This document shows positions 6,012 through 6,321 of a stretch of DNA of 6,321 nt, piece by piece. The position numbers and the translations under genes were made by a program. Numbering within the stretch: the stretch's first letter is position 1; the number at the start of each line of letters is the position of its first letter. The stretch comes from Alphaproteobacteria bacterium HGW-Alphaproteobacteria-13 (GTDB taxonomy: Bacteria > Pseudomonadota > Alphaproteobacteria > Sphingomonadales > Sphingomonadaceae). The DNA lies in contig PHEM01000188.1 in assembly GCA_002842935.1 (NCBI GenBank), positions 1 through 6,321 of the forward strand, written 5' to 3'. The notes under the pieces were generated by a model. It ran no database searches and was not told the origin of the DNA. It saw nothing but the letters and a program-made list of their open reading frames with translations.

Positions 6012-6321
6012 TGGCGCTGATGACCGAAAAGCTCCGTGCGATCATGGCGCTCGATCCCGATCGGACGGAGATCGATTTCGACGGGCGCGAATATCGCTGG
6101 CGGGACATCGCCGACACGGTCCGCGCGATCGAGGCGGCGCTCGCGGATATGGGCTTGCCGGAGGACGCGCGCGTCGGTGCGATGCTCCGCAACCGGCCCG
6201 GCCATGTCGCCGCGATCGTCGCCGTGCTTTCGACCGACCGCTGCCTCGTGACGCTGAACCCGATCCTGCCCGACGAGACATTGTCCGCCGATGTCGATCC
6301 CGCCGACCTTGCCAGCCTGCG
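6011..6321 (+). CDS. AMP-forming acyl-CoA synthetase, N-terminal fragment
   Basis: The ATG at 6011 overlaps the TGA of the second SDR (TGATG), and the frame stays open for 103 codons to the right edge, so most of the gene lies outside the window. The visible part matches the start of class I adenylate-forming enzymes: IDFDGREYRWRDI (21-33) is the typical N-terminal beta-strand and helix, and VGAMLRNRPGHVAAIVAVLS (55-74) followed by CLVTLNPILPDE (78-89) is the characteristic first core helix and loop of acyl-CoA or carboxylate-CoA ligases. The ATP-binding signature (TSGTTGxPK type) would come later and is not seen. The expected role is activation of a free carboxylic acid to its CoA ester with ATP to AMP and PPi, the entry step for the rest of this cluster. 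ATG 6020 (codon 4) is an alternative start; neither has a strong Shine-Dalgarno sequence, which fits coupling to the SDR. Confidence 0.85.
   Translation, partial: MALMTEKLRAIMALDPDRTEIDFDGREYRWRDIADTVRAIEAALADMGLPEDARVGAMLRNRPGHVAAIVAVLSTDRCLVTLNPILPDETLSADVDPADLASL

Overview
The window is gene-dense, GC-rich bacterial DNA. GC content, the abundance of short overlapping gene junctions and the acyl-CoA-processing gene content fit an alphaproteobacterium, most likely a sphingomonad (Sphingomonas, Sphingobium, Novosphingobium or similar). That placement is inferred from style and gene content, since no marker gene is present.

The layout is two divergent transcription units around a short AT-rich control region (about 4405-4488). 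The minus-strand unit runs leftward from 4404 in this order: an enoyl-CoA hydratase with both catalytic glutamates; a 2,4-dienoyl-CoA reductase-like SDR; a second, divergent crotonase; an acyl-CoA dehydrogenase with complete signature motifs; and a second acyl-CoA dehydrogenase with a reduced middle domain, cut by the left window edge. Genes are separated by 1-4 nt or overlap by 1-4 nt, so this is almost certainly one translationally coupled operon. The plus-strand unit holds two tandem SDR genes about 72% identical in protein, overlapping by ATGA, followed by the start of an AMP-forming acyl-CoA synthetase that overlaps the second SDR by 1 nt and runs off the right edge.

Together the genes cover most steps of a CoA-dependent beta-oxidation-type pathway: activation of an acid (synthetase), alpha,beta-dehydrogenation (probably a heteromeric dehydrogenase), hydration (two crotonases), reduction of a dienoyl-CoA double bond (DECR-like SDR) and oxidation of a hydroxyl group (tandem SDRs). 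No thiolase, transcription factor or transporter lies in the window. The mix suggests a dedicated catabolic cluster for an unsaturated, branched or cyclic carboxylic acid (terpenoid, steroid side chain, naphthenic type) rather than housekeeping fatty-acid oxidation, but the substrate cannot be read from the sequence. There is no rRNA, tRNA, CRISPR array, insertion sequence or phage gene, and no stretch over 300 bases lacks a gene.
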